A stretch of DNA of 64,000 nt from Bugulina stolonifera (GCA_935421135.1 OW285188.1:7606733-7670732); one strand, 5' to 3'. Positions 43,232-55,797 are shown, counted from the first letter of the stretch. Notes: generated by a model from the sequence alone, not told the origin. Program-made: numbers and translations.

Positions 43232-45771
43232 AACTAGTCAATGCAAAGAGGATAATTATAATATTTATATCTGAATACATTTGGATAACTTTGATTGTAT
43301 TTGTGTTACACCAAGTACAATATTGTATATTCTTGTGAGCATACAATCATGTAAATACTTCAATGTATATAATGTAAGTAATGCAAATTAGTTTAGACAG
43401 TAGAGAAGGTAGGTTGTCATATTATAAACCAAATTTAATGTCATTTACACTGTTCCGCTACTGTTTTCTTTTCATGTTGATTATAATATACGCTGTTAAT
43501 TGGAGTTGTCTTATCTCTATTCTCTAATGTGTTCCATGTTCATATTATTCCCATAGGGCATATAATTAGGGCTTATAATTGTACATATGAACAACATTCA
43601 CCACTATTTAATCATGAACACTAATTATGATTTTTATTCAGTTGCTAATCTCATCTATATTGTACACTACAGCCAGGGTAATGGGCCACAAGACATGATT
43701 GATGTAACCAATAATATATATAACATCCACTGTCATGTATGTGAATAACATCATGTTCTCTGTGTCATTTATTTAGTATCTACTGAATCACTCTGATACA
43801 GTCTATAATATAACATATAAATGTATATAATAATTCATTAGTTCATGCATGAAGTGAGGACTGATGAATCTATAAATATTTGTATACCTGACTGACTGCA
43901 TCTGCTCCCCTGCTAGGCTATCTTACTGTACAAATAGACATGTAGTAGTGCCCTATACAACAAACAATACAAGTGAATACACATAGGTAAGCAGTATACA
44001 GTAGAAGCAGGGAGTATGCAGTAGAGGGGTTGGCTAGTCCCTCAATCTAATCCTTACTCAAGTAAGTTATGTAACATTTCTGGCTCATTTTATACTATAA
44101 TAGTATTATACTGCTATACTGCTAATAATAGTATTATTAGTGCTTGAGGGTAGAGAGCAGTCTACACTGTAAAGCATGTTACTACAATTACATGATGCAT
44201 TGTTATTTTGTTGGTAGTTATTTTATTTGATTGACTATTGTAGTTTAAAAGTAGAAGTAGTACATAAGTCATGTTCTAAGGAATAGTATGTAGACAAGAA
44301 TGTATTATGCACTGTGCAGTGCAGCCTATACAGAGTTCAGGTTTTGTTTACTATTCTGGTGGTAGTGTAACCATAGAAATATGCTTCAGTGGTGGAATTA
44401 TAATTGAACTTTGACCTGTAAGCTGCAGTGCAGTCCAGAGCCATTGAGCTCAATAGCTCAATGGCTCTGGTGCAGCCCATAGGTTAGTGTGATAGTTACT
44501 ACAACTAAACTGTTGTTGGGTACAGCAGTGGAAAAGTCTGGATAGACTTAGTTCCTTGACAGTCAGTGCACTGCAAAGTAGGGAGAGTCCCAAGGGAGGC
44601 TAGTATGGATCAAAGGTATGGATTTGTAACCCAGCTCAAATCTTATCTCCATAGTAGATTGTAACACAGTCTAGTCATAATTGCAGTCACAGGTCTACTG
44701 ACTACTATGTAGTGTTAACCGTCCCGCCTCACTGAGCTATTATACACTGTGAACACCACAAAGCACAGACTGTGATAATAGTATAGTAGTAATAATAGTA
44801 ATAGTTTAGTAGTAATAGTGTAGTTCATCGAAGTGCAAACCACATTTGACATTTCAAGAGGTAAGTTGATATGTACAACTCTACAACTCATAGTTACTTG
44901 TAGTCTTGTACTATTACTAGTATCTCAGATTATATTCATATCCAGGTGAAGGTGAGTTAGTTAGTCCTACTCTCTGTTCCTCCACAGTGAAAGACCTTTC
45001 CAATACAGGCAGATTATATTTGGGAGCTAACAGCTACTCTTGTTGGGCAAGAGGCATTTCACAAATAATGGTTGATAAACGGATATGCCATAGATTGTTT
45101 GCCATCCAGGGTTCCGATTTCCAAAACAGTTCTTTATAAAGAGAAGTTATCAAAAACTCACCAATTCATCCATGTCATTCGTCATGATTTATACCTGTCG
45201 TCGACACCAGAAGTTGCATGAAATTTGTTATTCTGCTGTAAGGCTATTGGTGCACAACACATGTACTGTCCATTGTCCTCGGATACATGCACAGGCTGCC
45301 GACAGAGATCATGTTGTGCAAAATAATGTGCAGTGATTGATCTAGCGTTACACAAATTGTCATATCAGACACATGTAGATGCACATAGGCCTATTTACAT
45401 GTATCCCATTTCATCTAATCGCCTTACATGAGTCCCAAATAGCTAAGGTTCTTTAACATGGGTCCGAGGCTACGTGAATTTCTGTAACATTGTACCAATG
45501 TAAATATAGGCTACATATATATACATGTCAAACGGAAGATACCCACTGATTACAGAATACACCAAGCCTCAGCTGGAGATCTGTCATTGGATTTTTTATG
45601 CATATTGAACAATCGACCGGGCTCCTTATAAGGTATGCTCTGAAATTAGTTAGGTAGTCTATTCTTTGCAATTTGACCTCTAGAGTTCACAGCTTCTCAT
45701 TACTCTGCTATATTGTATGAATTACCTATTATATATCACTTTGCAGAAGGTAGACATACCTGGACTATAGA
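43232..45771. other. Spacer between TLCD3 copies 2 and 3
   Basis: About 2.5 kb without an exon. It contains a perfect hairpin at 44435-44470. TTTGCAG at about 45739-45746 upstream of the copy 3 ATG could be the acceptor of a 5' UTR intron. Confidence 0.5.
44435..44470. repeat. Perfect 16-bp inverted repeat with 4-base loop
   Basis: CCAGAGCCATTGAGCT, loop CAAT, then the exact complement. It lies in the intergenic spacer with no adjacent poly(T) and no gene nearby, so it may be part of a degraded element rather than a regulatory hairpin. Confidence 0.9.
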
Positions 45772-48657
45772 ATGGTTCTATATCTACTATCGGCTTTGCT
45801 AGGAATCATCACCTTCCCGACTCTGTTTAAGTTCATAGGCTATAGCCTTCCCTCCTCAATCAGTGATGGCAAGAAGAGAATGGAAATATCAGAAAGGTGA
45901 GTGTTAACTGCAGACCGACATGTACATGTAGATGTAGCTCTTCTGTCTCTGATTTGTGATCAAAAATGATAGATTTTCTACTTTTATTACTGATATTCAA
46001 CATCCAACATTTAACACAATTATAGTATGCAAATACATGTGTCATGAAGCGTGTGAAAGCCGAAAAGTATGGTGGAAAAATTGTTTTTTGTTTTCATTTT
46101 TGATATAATTGTGCAAGCAGTTTGGCAGGTGGCAGCTGATTACTTACTTTGAGCGAGGTCAAGGTTGCTTTGGTCATGACAAGAATTCGAGCAATCATTA
46201 GCCATATGGTACTTGATTACAATACACACACACAGAGTATTACATCTTGGTTTTTCCCACATGTTGTTAGCAATTATCTTCTCTTGACTGATTGTATTAA
46301 ATAAAGTCTTTTGCCATATATTATAAGTATCACTTGGGGCCGATGCTATGGAATAGGCTCATACTTATATACTTTATGTTTCGGATTATTGTAAGCACTT
46401 TTGTGCCAAGGCCGACCCTTTTTGTGGCCGACGTCGGGCGGAACCATCCATGTTGTTGCATCAGTTACGGACCCGATACCTTATTGTTGCCATCTTCTCA
46501 CCATCAACTCTTCTTACATTATTCATATCATTTATTGTATATATTGAATAGGTGTGTGTCGGCTTTTCAGGCTCTCACTGCTGTAGCAGTAGGCCTCATC
46601 ACAATGAAGAACACAGGGGATGATATAGTATATAGCAGGTAAATATCTCACTATATTTACTTGTAAAATGTTTGCGGGTGACGGTCTTATGCAAGTCTGG
46701 AGTTGTTCCCTCTCTTACTGGATTGTAAATGCTACTAATGCTGTGCAGGTGACAAAAGTTGGACCTGGAATGTTATAATATTATTATGTAAACTAACTTT
46801 AGTGAGTTGATCTATAACTTATTACCCTAAATAAAATTTATTAGTCACTCTTGTGCAAGCAATCATTTTATAGATTTATGCTGCTGGACTATTACGTCTG
46901 CTTCTGGATCCCATACTTCTACTATGACACATGGGCTGACTATAAGATATATCTGTCTAAAGCACCCAGCAGTGTGACAAATAGTGACTTTTTAACTAAA
47001 GTCAAGAGTTTTGTGAAAAGTCAACCCCTGATGATGCTGCATCACTTTGGTCTTCCACTTATATTTGGACCCTCCATACTGGTAAAACACTCTCTCTTAT
47101 TGTTTGAACCAGGGCTCTCAAGTTCCTCAGTCAAAAAATCCGAGCAAATGTACAATGTACTGCAGTGTAAGCAGTGTAGCAGTATTACTCTACCAACAAT
47201 TGGTCAGATATATAAATAAAGCTGTTGGTCACTTACATGCACATATCTATTGCTCTACAGAGTTAGCCTAAGTAATTTCTCACAGCCTAATAATCCCAGT
47301 ACATACATGTAATTCAGTCCTTGCCCTTGAAAAGTAATAGAATTAGTAGCTTTTTTCTAAGCAACTCACAAGCTATGAGATAAACTGAAGATTAATTTAG
47401 AGATTTTAAAGCACTTCAATACAAAATATAGCTAATGTGAGAAAATCTCCCAAAATCCGAGCAGATCATCAATAATGGAAAACCTCCCGAGCACTCCGAG
47501 CAAGCACTCAAAATCCGAACTGCTCGGGGAAAATCCGAGAACTTGAGAGCCCTGGTTTGAACTTTGTATTGTCTTTTGAGTTGGTCACAATGCATGTATC
47601 TGTTTACGTAGAACTAAAGTTCCCATCATTTGTTAGTAGCAGTTAGTAGGAGCAGTTAGTAGCAGCAGTTAGTACTAGTAATTAGTAGTAGATATATCAA
47701 ACCGATTTTCTTTGTTCTACAAAATTTATACCCTTTTATAAATGCGAACATTGTTTTAAGACTGGTAAATTGTCTTATAGCATCACATACATGCACATGA
47801 CTTGTATGTATAGATTTTGCCGGTGGTTGTTAATCAATGTATTCTAATATCTTCCGCATCCATTTTAGTACTTTCGACACGGAAAAGGTGACTATCTTAT
47901 AGGGTGTGCTATAACCATGCAGGCAACCATTCCTTTTATTTCCATCCGAAGTATTCTACTAGAAGTAAGTGTTGAAATTATATATAATTTAAATATAATT
48001 TGGATGGGTACTGTGGTAAATGAACTGTAGTTTTTATAATATTCTGGGTAGTTCCTTTGCTACTTATCCTCAAATTTCACCAATGACGTGGCTACAGTAA
48101 AGGAAGATATCAGATTGTGTAGCAGTCAATAATGTTATCCCAATTGAATGGTGGTGAGCGAATTGTTTATTATACAATATTTAATTGTCACACAATTGTT
48201 ACTTTCTCATCACCATGAGATGTACAAGTATATGATAATATGGAAATAACACCAATAAGTTGTTAGTAGTCTCTTTAAATTTGGAGGGAACAACTTCTAA
48301 AAATCATAAGTACATGTAACTGCTTACGTATATTCATACCCCAAGACGTGCATTTGTATGTTTCAGCTAAACATGAAGTACACAAGGCTATACGTGGCGA
48401 ATGGGATGATGCTGGCTGTAAGCTTCGGAATATTCCGGGTATTGTTATGGTTTTATCTAATTCATACATTGGCTGTGTATAGAGACATCCCCTTTATAGA
48501 CGCATTACTAACTCTACCTCGAATATGTTTCTACTGCACATTCCTATTTCTTTGTCTTAATTCCTATTGGTTTATAAAAATATTGTTAACTGTAAAAAGG
48601 TCTTTGCGAGAAATTTACGTTAAAAGTAAAACAGATGATCTTGATAAGACGCTTTAA
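45772..48657 (+). CDS. TLCD3: TLCD3/FAM57-like TLC-domain membrane protein, copy 3
   Basis: Third tandem member. Exons: 45772-45896, 46552-46638, 46874-47081, 47869-47964, 48367-48657; phases 2,2,0,0; 268 residues. His127-His128 lie in PLMMLHHFGLP and the family block YFRHGKGDYLIGC in exon 4. It shares with copy 2 the start pattern (LLGI.T.PTLFK), the SAPSS-type loop and most of exon 3. Intron 1 holds an LTR fragment and intron 3 a complete hAT-type element. All splice sites and the frame are intact, so all three copies appear functional. Confidence 0.94.
46240..46490 (+). mobile_element. LTR fragment (family A) in TLCD3 copy 3 intron 1
   Basis: Matches part of the LTR at 61664-62643: CTTGGTTTTTCCCACAT near 46249, then GCCGACC, TCGGGCGGAACC and TGTTGTTGCA in the same order around 46410-46455. 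It lacks the TATA/polyadenylation half, and its ends are blurred, so the limits given are approximate. Confidence 0.65.
47110..47554. mobile_element. Non-autonomous hAT-type element in TLCD3 copy 3 intron 3
   Basis: Inverted ends CAGGGCTCTCAAGTTC and its complement, flanked by a perfect 8-base target duplication GTTTGAAC (47102-47109 and 47555-47562), the hAT signature. The inside repeats AAATCCGAGCA-like words. At 445 bases it has no transposase. A larger relative is at 50241-51179. Confidence 0.88.
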
Positions 48658-48796
48658 CACTATTGACATTACACAAGTTGTATTATGATATTGTTGTCAT
48701 TTCAATTAGGTACATTATTTAATTAATTGTTTTTAGTTTATGCCTAATAATTACATGCAATTTATGTATATTTTGGAACCCCTTAAATATATTATA

Positions 48797-48802
48797 AATA
48801 AA
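48797..48802 (+). promoter_or_regulatory. Polyadenylation signal for TLCD3 copy 3
   Basis: AATAAA about 140 bases after the stop codon. Confidence 0.6.
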
Positions 48803-49671
48803 CAAATCTATCAGTATTGTGCTTTGAATCAGTGGCTGAATATTTTATTACCTGTAATGCTAATAACTTTATCTCATCAAGTCAATGCTTCCCTGCACTG
48901 ATTAGTACAAATACCTAGTAAGATTTATTACCTATTGGTTGCTTGTTGTGTTGTGTGATCAGTGTTTTAGAGTAACTGTGTTTCAGGTTTCATTGGATAT
49001 GTCCTTGTTGCTTGCCGTTGCCTAAAAAATTTTGTTACTTGTACATGACAGATACATATACATCATTATACAATTAAATTTTGTTATAGGTTGAACTGCA
49101 TGTAATGTAAATACGGGCGATAAGTTCATCCTATTGTCTGTTCTACTAAATATCTGGACCTAGCTGACACAATATACATGTATACGAGGGGAGAACAAGG
49201 TCTTGGCAGAGGTCCTGTGCAATGCCTACCTACCAGCAGGCTTATAGTGCAAGATTTATTAGCTACTTCACTATAGATACAACATTCTATTCATGATCTA
49301 GATGATGCCTGGGTCCAACTGCCAATGGGTAGTGATCGGCACTACAAGGCAGCATTACAAGGGAGTGTGGTGCTGATATGCTGTGTGAACCTGGTGGATA
49401 CTAATTTGCAGTCTAATTGTCCTCAGGGCTGGGCTGAGAATCCATGTTTCAGTGGACAGAGTTTGTAAACAACTCGAAGAACTGCGTAGCAGAATAAGAG
49501 ACAGTTGTTAGAGTCGCATAAGCAACTGATGTATATACACAATATGGAGGTCATGTCTATGTTAAAGTTGGCTCCGTCTCTCGACCGAGGTCGAGTCTGG
49601 GCAGACTCGATCACAAAAGCTTGATATTCAATATCAACAAAAAAGGTGTAGGTAAAGTATAAAATAGTATA

Positions 49672-50013
49672 CAACATGGTATAACAATTGTTATACCATG
49701 TTGCATACTCTGTTGGCCTTTGCATGGGCGAACAAACGGCGTACTAATTTGCCCTAAATGAAGCTCCATCAACCGATGACGAACAAACAGCCTCTAGTGT
49801 AGCCAAGCCTTTTTCTGTTTAAACAGTAAAGGCTTGGCTACACTAGACGCTGTTTGCTCGACATGGTATAAGTTATACCATGTCGAGCAAACAGCCTCTA
49901 GTTTAGCCAAGCCTTTACTGTTTAAACTAGAGGCTGTTTGTTCATCATCGGACGACGGAGCTTCATTTAGGGCAAATCGGGACGCCGTCTGTTCGTCTAT
50001 GCAAAGACCAACA
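49672..50013. mobile_element. Palindrome and foldback MITE cluster (family M, copy 2)
   Basis: A perfect 32-base palindrome at 49672-49703 (CAACATGGTATAACAA and its complement) abuts a nested structure. Outer arms at about 49709-49803 and 49925-50013 are inverted copies of each other, and between them two inner inverted repeats share CCAAGCC and GTATAA. The arms match family M in CNOT11 intron 8 and near 58.3 kb. Confidence 0.75.
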
Positions 50014-50240
50014 TGTCAGTGCTTTCAGTCCCCTTCCAGCATCACAGAGCACTGTTGCAATCGGTTAATATCAGATGCAACGACTCCAGTTTTGCAATTT
50101 ATTGTAAATCAGCTTTGGTTATTGAATGGGCGGTGGGTGTGGCACCAGAGTTTGAGTTGAAATTCAGAGAGTCTCCTGCCGAATCAAGAAGACTTGATAA
50201 GTCTGTTACACATTGACAGGCAAAGTAATAGAACATGAAC

Positions 50241-51179
50241 CAGGGCTCTCAACTTGATAAAGTGAAAAATCCTAATAAAATGCTGAATTGAGGAAAAAGA
50301 TGCCACTGCGGGGCCAGAGGCCCCGCCAGCCTGTGAAGCGGGCTGCCTGGGAGGGCGCGGGAGAGGCGGCGGAGCGCCCTCCCGCATTTGAAAATTTTTT
50401 AACCGTGCCATCTAAAGTGGCACCAGTTCATGCAATTCTAGTCATATTTTACTTAAAATGTGCTGTGCTTGGTAGAGGTTGGAACATGCAACTTGTGTGT
50501 ATTTTATTTGGTAGAACAAACAAAGATGCAAATAGGGCATACAGTATATACATGTACAGAGTAGATGTATGTGGTGGAGATAGTGGAAATATTGTGTATA
50601 TATACAATAACAGATAACTATATGACACCATAATACAGATTTAAACAAGATACAGATATAGCCTATATCTGTATGGCTCCAAGTGGAAGTGGAACAAATG
50701 AGGTGGGTACACAGTGCATGCAAAATGTTTGAAATGTTTTGACTTGTCTCCCTTGTTTTCTTGTCAATATCTAAAATGTTATATATTTTTGGGTAAACAG
50801 TAGTACTTGGGACTTTCTAACACAAAAACAATTGCAACATATACAATTACATATCTCCTATGTGTTACTTTGTAAAACCTATTAATATCAGATTGGAAAA
50901 TAATTTGGACATCCATTTGATTCAAATATTAAATTGACTAGGTTAGCAACCTCTCAACTTCCTATTGATTCAATTGGACAGACTTTGTTTGTGTATGTAT
51001 GGCTTTGGTGCTAGTTAGCCTACTAGCAAAGGGAGTACTCTCTTTGCTACTAGTAACAAATCTTAACACAATAGCAAAATCCGAACAGTGAGGGGAAAAT
51101 ATGGAAATCCGTCCGAATGCCCAAAAGGGAAGGACAAATCCGAACAATTTGGATTTAATCCGAGTAGTTGAGAGCCCTG
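50241..51179. mobile_element. hAT-like non-autonomous element with a GC-rich core
   Basis: Ends CAGGGCTCTCAACTT at 50241 and its near complement ending at 51179 match the element at 47110-47554, and AATCCGA(A/G)CA words recur near its right end. The flanks share ATGAAC but a clean 8-base duplication is not visible. A patch at about 50300-50390 is strongly GC-rich, unlike anything else in the window. Open frames across it are not gene-like. Confidence 0.65.
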
Positions 51180-51231
51180 TATGAACATGTAAATATGCAC
51201 GCTCACACACTTGAAAATTGTATCTTTTCGC

Positions 51232-51302
51232 AAACTTGGGAGTTGCCTATTCTTATATACTCGGGAGTTGCCTATTCTCACATACTCGGGAGTTGTCTGT
51301 TC
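51232..51302. repeat. 27-bp tandem repeat
   Basis: Nearly three copies of a 27-base unit with the core CTCGGGAGTTGCCTATTCT. Confidence 0.9.
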
Positions 51303-51925
51303 CAAAATTCGACTTCCCCGCTTTCATGACTTCTTTCCGAGTGATCGGAAATAAAGCCAATAATCACTGCCAAATTTTGATTAATCATAACGGGAAAAAG
51401 TCTAAAGCCCCGCTAATGTAGAAATTATATCTGAGCAGACGCTCAGCTAACTAAATTTTTAAACAGAAATTCAAGTTTTCAGATAGTCATAGTGTTCTTG
51501 ATATGGAACTTCGATTCAGATTTATAATATTGTTCATTTATAAATTATACTTTACGGTAATATATTAGGCTATTTATAGGTGGTGAACCCTTGCACATCA
51601 TCATTAATCAATTTCCACAAACGTGAAAAAGAACTGCCCATTCTCTCTCAAGCAAAGTGACACTAACTCACATAGTTGTAGTGATAGTTACTTACTTATA
51701 TTATAGGCCTACTTATTATTATTCATTATTTCATTTTATATTTTCGCTAATAGACCTATCTCATTAACACACCTGTCTTACTTGTGAATAATATTAAAGC
51801 ATAGTAACTGAGTTCTCACGACTTTACACACACAAGTGTGGTCTGTGTGAGAAAATTAAAAAAAACAAAAAAAAAAATCATTATGATTATGTCCAACTAA
51901 TCTATGAGTACAGTATCTGGAATAA

Positions 51926-51984
51926 CATGTCATTAATGATTATCATTATCATTATCATAATTAATGATAATCATTAATGACATG
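51926..51984. repeat. Large AT-rich inverted repeat
   Basis: Two arms of about 24 bases starting with CATGTCATTAATGATTATCA are separated by about 10 bases; the right arm is the complement of the left. It lies about 650 bases upstream of SGF29. Confidence 0.9.
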
Positions 51985-52637
51985 AATAATCAAAATGATT
52001 ATGAATGGTTACAACAAACAAGTTGAAGTTGAAGTTACTTTTAGCGAATGTTGGCCCAGCTATAAACTTTCAGAAAACCTCAATAAATATAAATTAACAA
52101 TCAGTAGGCCTTGATGTTTAGACTACTGGGACTGTGATTGCTGATAGAGATCATCATCATCCTCATGTGGGATTCAATTGGTTACCACTGTCTGTGCATG
52201 AATGATGGTAGATTTGATAATATTCAATTTCATTAAGCAAACTTTTGTTCTACCCATAGAGGCAGAGTGTGGCGTGTATTTTACTTGTGATTCAGTAGTT
52301 TAAGGGTTCAAGGTTTTAGTATTGGTATTGTGCTACTCTAGGTTTGGGATTGATGTGGATTGTCCCTCAGCTCACATATAGTTTTTGAATCTGTTGAAGT
52401 AAGCACCAAAAGCGGGGTTGATTGAGGTGGAACTATTTATTTGAGCATACTTAGTTTTTTGTAGTCAGTTTCGTTGCATTATAAATTTATTCAATTTTTA
52501 TTCATTTCTGTATAGTCAGTGTCAGTAGGTAAAAATCACACAATGATTCATGGTTATTTCCAATACTCTATAGTTGCTACTGCTAAGTTCGTGTCCTATG
52601 TTAAACCAAGCCTATATTCTGACTTCCAGTATTGAAC

Positions 52638-55600
52638 ATGGCAAATGAAGTGAATCCAAGATTAAAGGAGATGTTAAAAGAATTACACCAACTAGCTCAT
52701 CAAATTCAAGTAAGGCTATTATTTGAATAATGCTCTACATAGAGATAGTCAGATAACATGCTATACACAATGAGTAATGTGACTCAAGTTCACAACAAGC
52801 AACTAGTTACCTAATTTCTGTTTGCTTGACAATATATGCTAGCTGCTATAGTAGTTTAACATAATATCATATTATAAGATGTATATTTTGACAATTGTTG
52901 GGGTTTTCTCTTACTAGTTGACTATTGTTGCAACCTGTGCATTTAGAATATCTTCTATTAACTGTGTTTGCTACTTCTACATTATGGAATAGTAATTTGG
53001 TTAGAAATAATGCGAATATTCAAGTATGTTTATTAGGTAAAATAAGAGTATAGTAAATATTTCTAGAAAGCTGCTTTGATGTTCCTACACACTCTGTGTA
53101 GGCACTAGTCATTACTTAATATCAATAGTAAAACACCTTACAGACTTTATATTAGATAGTCTATAGGCAGAGCTATTATTATGTTTATTTTTAGGAGGAA
53201 CGGAATCGCGGTGAGCCTTCATTACAAAATTTACAAAAGGTCCATGATAAAATTCAACAGGAAGGAAAAGGTATGATAAGAAACAGATTGATCAATACCA
53301 ATACATATAGCCTATATGACCATTGTATATTTATAGAAACTATTTTAATAGGAGTAATATTCATTTTATTCATTTTTTTTTAAACCGTGAAGACAAATTT
53401 TTGAATGTAGTGACTGCCGGCATTGGGAACAGCATGCTACTAGCACTGGTTTGATCTCTAAACTGAGGCTGTCATAGAGGGTCAAGTATTAGCTAGTGAG
53501 TTACCAGTTCATCTACTTTGAGAACACATGTCTATGCTCTAGTTTAAATGTTTGTTTACAGTATCACCATACTACAAGTCAAGGTTAAAAGGTATGTACT
53601 CTGCAGCTATAGCCGATGCTCAAGCCGAGGCCAAACTTCTGCAAGATGCTTTAGAAAAGATAAATGAAATAAAATCATACAAGAATAAAGCAGGTAGCAT
53701 ACTATTGTACTCTTCTAAGTACTCCCTGTAGATATTAGACAAACAAAAGAGCAGCCGATAGTCCATTCTGTAACTTTAACCTAATTTGTCATAACTGATC
53801 ATATTCATCTGTATATTCAGCGTATAGACATACATGTAATGTAGATTCACATTATAACGTCATACTGTAGCTGTGTAGTTCTATTGGTAGTGAGTGTGGT
53901 AGTACTCGATAGCTGACCTGTATTGTAGGGTCGGAACCTAAAGCCCCCGTAATGAGGAGAGGTGTCCTCATGTCTATGGTGCACAAGGATGCTGCGAACT
54001 TACCACTATGGCGGCCAGCGTCACGATATGAAAAGTAGGTGTCAGAACTTCCTCATTGTTAGCTACTTAAATAGATAGATTTAATTAGTGTCTACTTTAT
54101 CTTTCTATGAGTATTTATAAAAAATTGTAAATTTCACATGTGTGGAACTGGGACCTTAGACTATGTTATTGACTAGGCTGTAGGAATAGGGGACTAACCT
54201 CTCAACCAATGAGAATAGAATATACCAGGTACCAAACACGTGAGGTAAAATACTTTAAATGTAAAATATGTAGTAATGATACTTATTCCGGTGTGCACTT
54301 CATACCATCAAGATATGGTCACTGAGCACGTTGACCAATCAGTACGTTGACCAGTGAGTTTGTTGACCAATGAGTACATTGACCAGTGAGTGCGTTGACC
54401 AACGACAGAGCGGTATCCGGGTACGCCTATTGTAATGATAAGACATTGACTGACTGTATGTTTTAGACCCCCACCATTGTGTGGGTGCTTACCTGCAGAG
54501 TCCAGCTACATCGTACCGAAGGGAAAATATGTGGCAGCTCTGGTGAAGGGAGCGGAAGGGGAAGACAACTGGATATTAGCTGAAGTTGTGTCTTATAACG
54601 GTACGACTGCCAAGTATGATGTAGACGATATAGACTCTGAGGAAGGCAGAGAGTAAGTGATATAAAAGTGATATAGTGTACTATGTACATGCATGAATAT
54701 GGTATATGCTGAATATAGTTTGCGTTTTAAAAAAATATGTTAGATTACTGTGTAAAAGATTCTGTTTAGATGTTCAAATTTTCGTTGTAACCTGAACTTA
54801 AAAATATTTGACAATGGACACATTGCAAATCCTTTCATTACATAATATCACATTACAATTACAGGAGACACATACTGAGTAAGAAAAGAGTGATAGCCTT
54901 ACCTTTATATAAAGCTGATCCTATACTACAGAGAGAATGTTTATATCCAGTTACCACTGTAAGTATACCTTATTATATATGTATACATTCCATAATGTGC
55001 ATTTATGTTCTGTATGAGTTGAATGACTTGTAACCATTGGTAGTGTTTTAATGTCACCTGTATGTAATGATATACTTTTTGATATTAGTTTTTGATTTGA
55101 AGTTGTCTTCAATGTGCGTTATTTTCTGTTCTTGAGCATAATTATAATGTGTTGCTTTTCTACTAAAATATAAACCAAGATGAAGGTTGTTGGTGCAATT
55201 ATAAAGTAAAGTTTTTACAAATTGATAGACGATTACCCTATGATATTGCTACATGAGGGTCAGAAATAACACAGTACATTCACTAGTCTGTTTAGTTTGA
55301 TTTACATCCAATTTACTCTTTCTAATTATAGACTATAATGGCCCTATATCCACAGACTACTTGTTTCTACAAAGGAGTTATACATGCATTACCCAAAGAT
55401 GTAAGTACATGATATACTATGATATTCATGTAACATACTATGATATACATGTAACATACTATAATATACATGTAACATACTATGATATACATGTAACATA
55501 CTATGATATACATGTAACATACTATGATATACATGTAACATACTATAATATACATGTAACATACTGTGATATACATGTAACATACTATAATATATGTGTA

Positions 55601-55797
55601 ACACATGATAGTATACATGTAGCATACTATGATATACATGTAACATACTATGATATACAATCATGTAGCACATGATAGTATACATATTATAGAGTGAGGA
55701 CCAATATCGGATCCTCTTTGAAGACACAAGCTATCCTGATGGATATTCCCCTCCACTGAGAGTAGCCCAGAGATATGTTATACCTTTCATAGAGTAG
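52638..55797 (+). CDS. SGF29: SGF29, tandem-Tudor subunit of SAGA/ATAC
   Basis: Chromatin reader that binds H3K4me2/3 and brings the GCN5 acetyltransferase module to promoters. Eight exons: 52638-52709, 53195-53270, 53562-53693, 53929-54034, 54467-54652, 54865-54958, 55332-55400, 55693-55797; phases 0,1,1,2,2,0,0; 279 residues (human 293). Residues 1-95 form the N-terminal helical part, including SPYYKSRLKGMYSAAIADA. Residues 130-279 form the tandem Tudor domain: YDVDDID at 179-185 (acidic pocket for the H3 N-terminus), YPQTTCFY at 228-235 (aromatic cage residues Tyr228 and Tyr235) and LFEDTSY at 253-259. All these key residues are present, so it should read H3K4 methylation. Intron 7 begins with a 21-bp array abutting the donor. 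Confidence 0.96.
54320..54404. repeat. Short tandem repeat in SGF29 intron 4
   Basis: Five copies of a 17- to 18-base unit with the core GTTGACCA(A/G)TGAGT. It ends about 60 bases before the exon 5 acceptor. Confidence 0.88.
55401..55690. repeat. 21-bp minisatellite filling SGF29 intron 7
   Basis: About thirteen copies of a 21-base unit (CATACTATGATATACATGTAA) fill nearly all of intron 7. The first bases after exon 7, GATGTAAGTACATGATATAC across the donor, resemble a diverged unit, and every unit contains ATGTAACAT with a GTAA donor-like core. Confidence 0.92.

Larger units (their letters stand above)
48658..52637. other. Intergenic region between the TLCD3 array and SGF29
   Basis: About 4 kb with no supported gene. 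It holds the copy 3 3' UTR, a palindrome and foldback cluster (49672-50013), a hAT-type element (50241-51179), a 27-bp repeat (51232-51302) and a large hairpin (51926-51984). Confidence 0.6.

Noticed and set aside
49834..50216. Overlapping plus-strand frames of 67-108 codons
   Set aside because: They run across the foldback arms of a MITE; the sequence is explained by the palindrome.
50288..50617. 109-codon frame rich in Arg, Ala and Pro
   Set aside because: It lies in the GC-rich patch of a hAT-like element and has no homologous domain that I recognise.
55361..55727. Tyr/His/Val periodic frames on both strands
   Set aside because: Produced by the 21-bp array in SGF29 intron 7.
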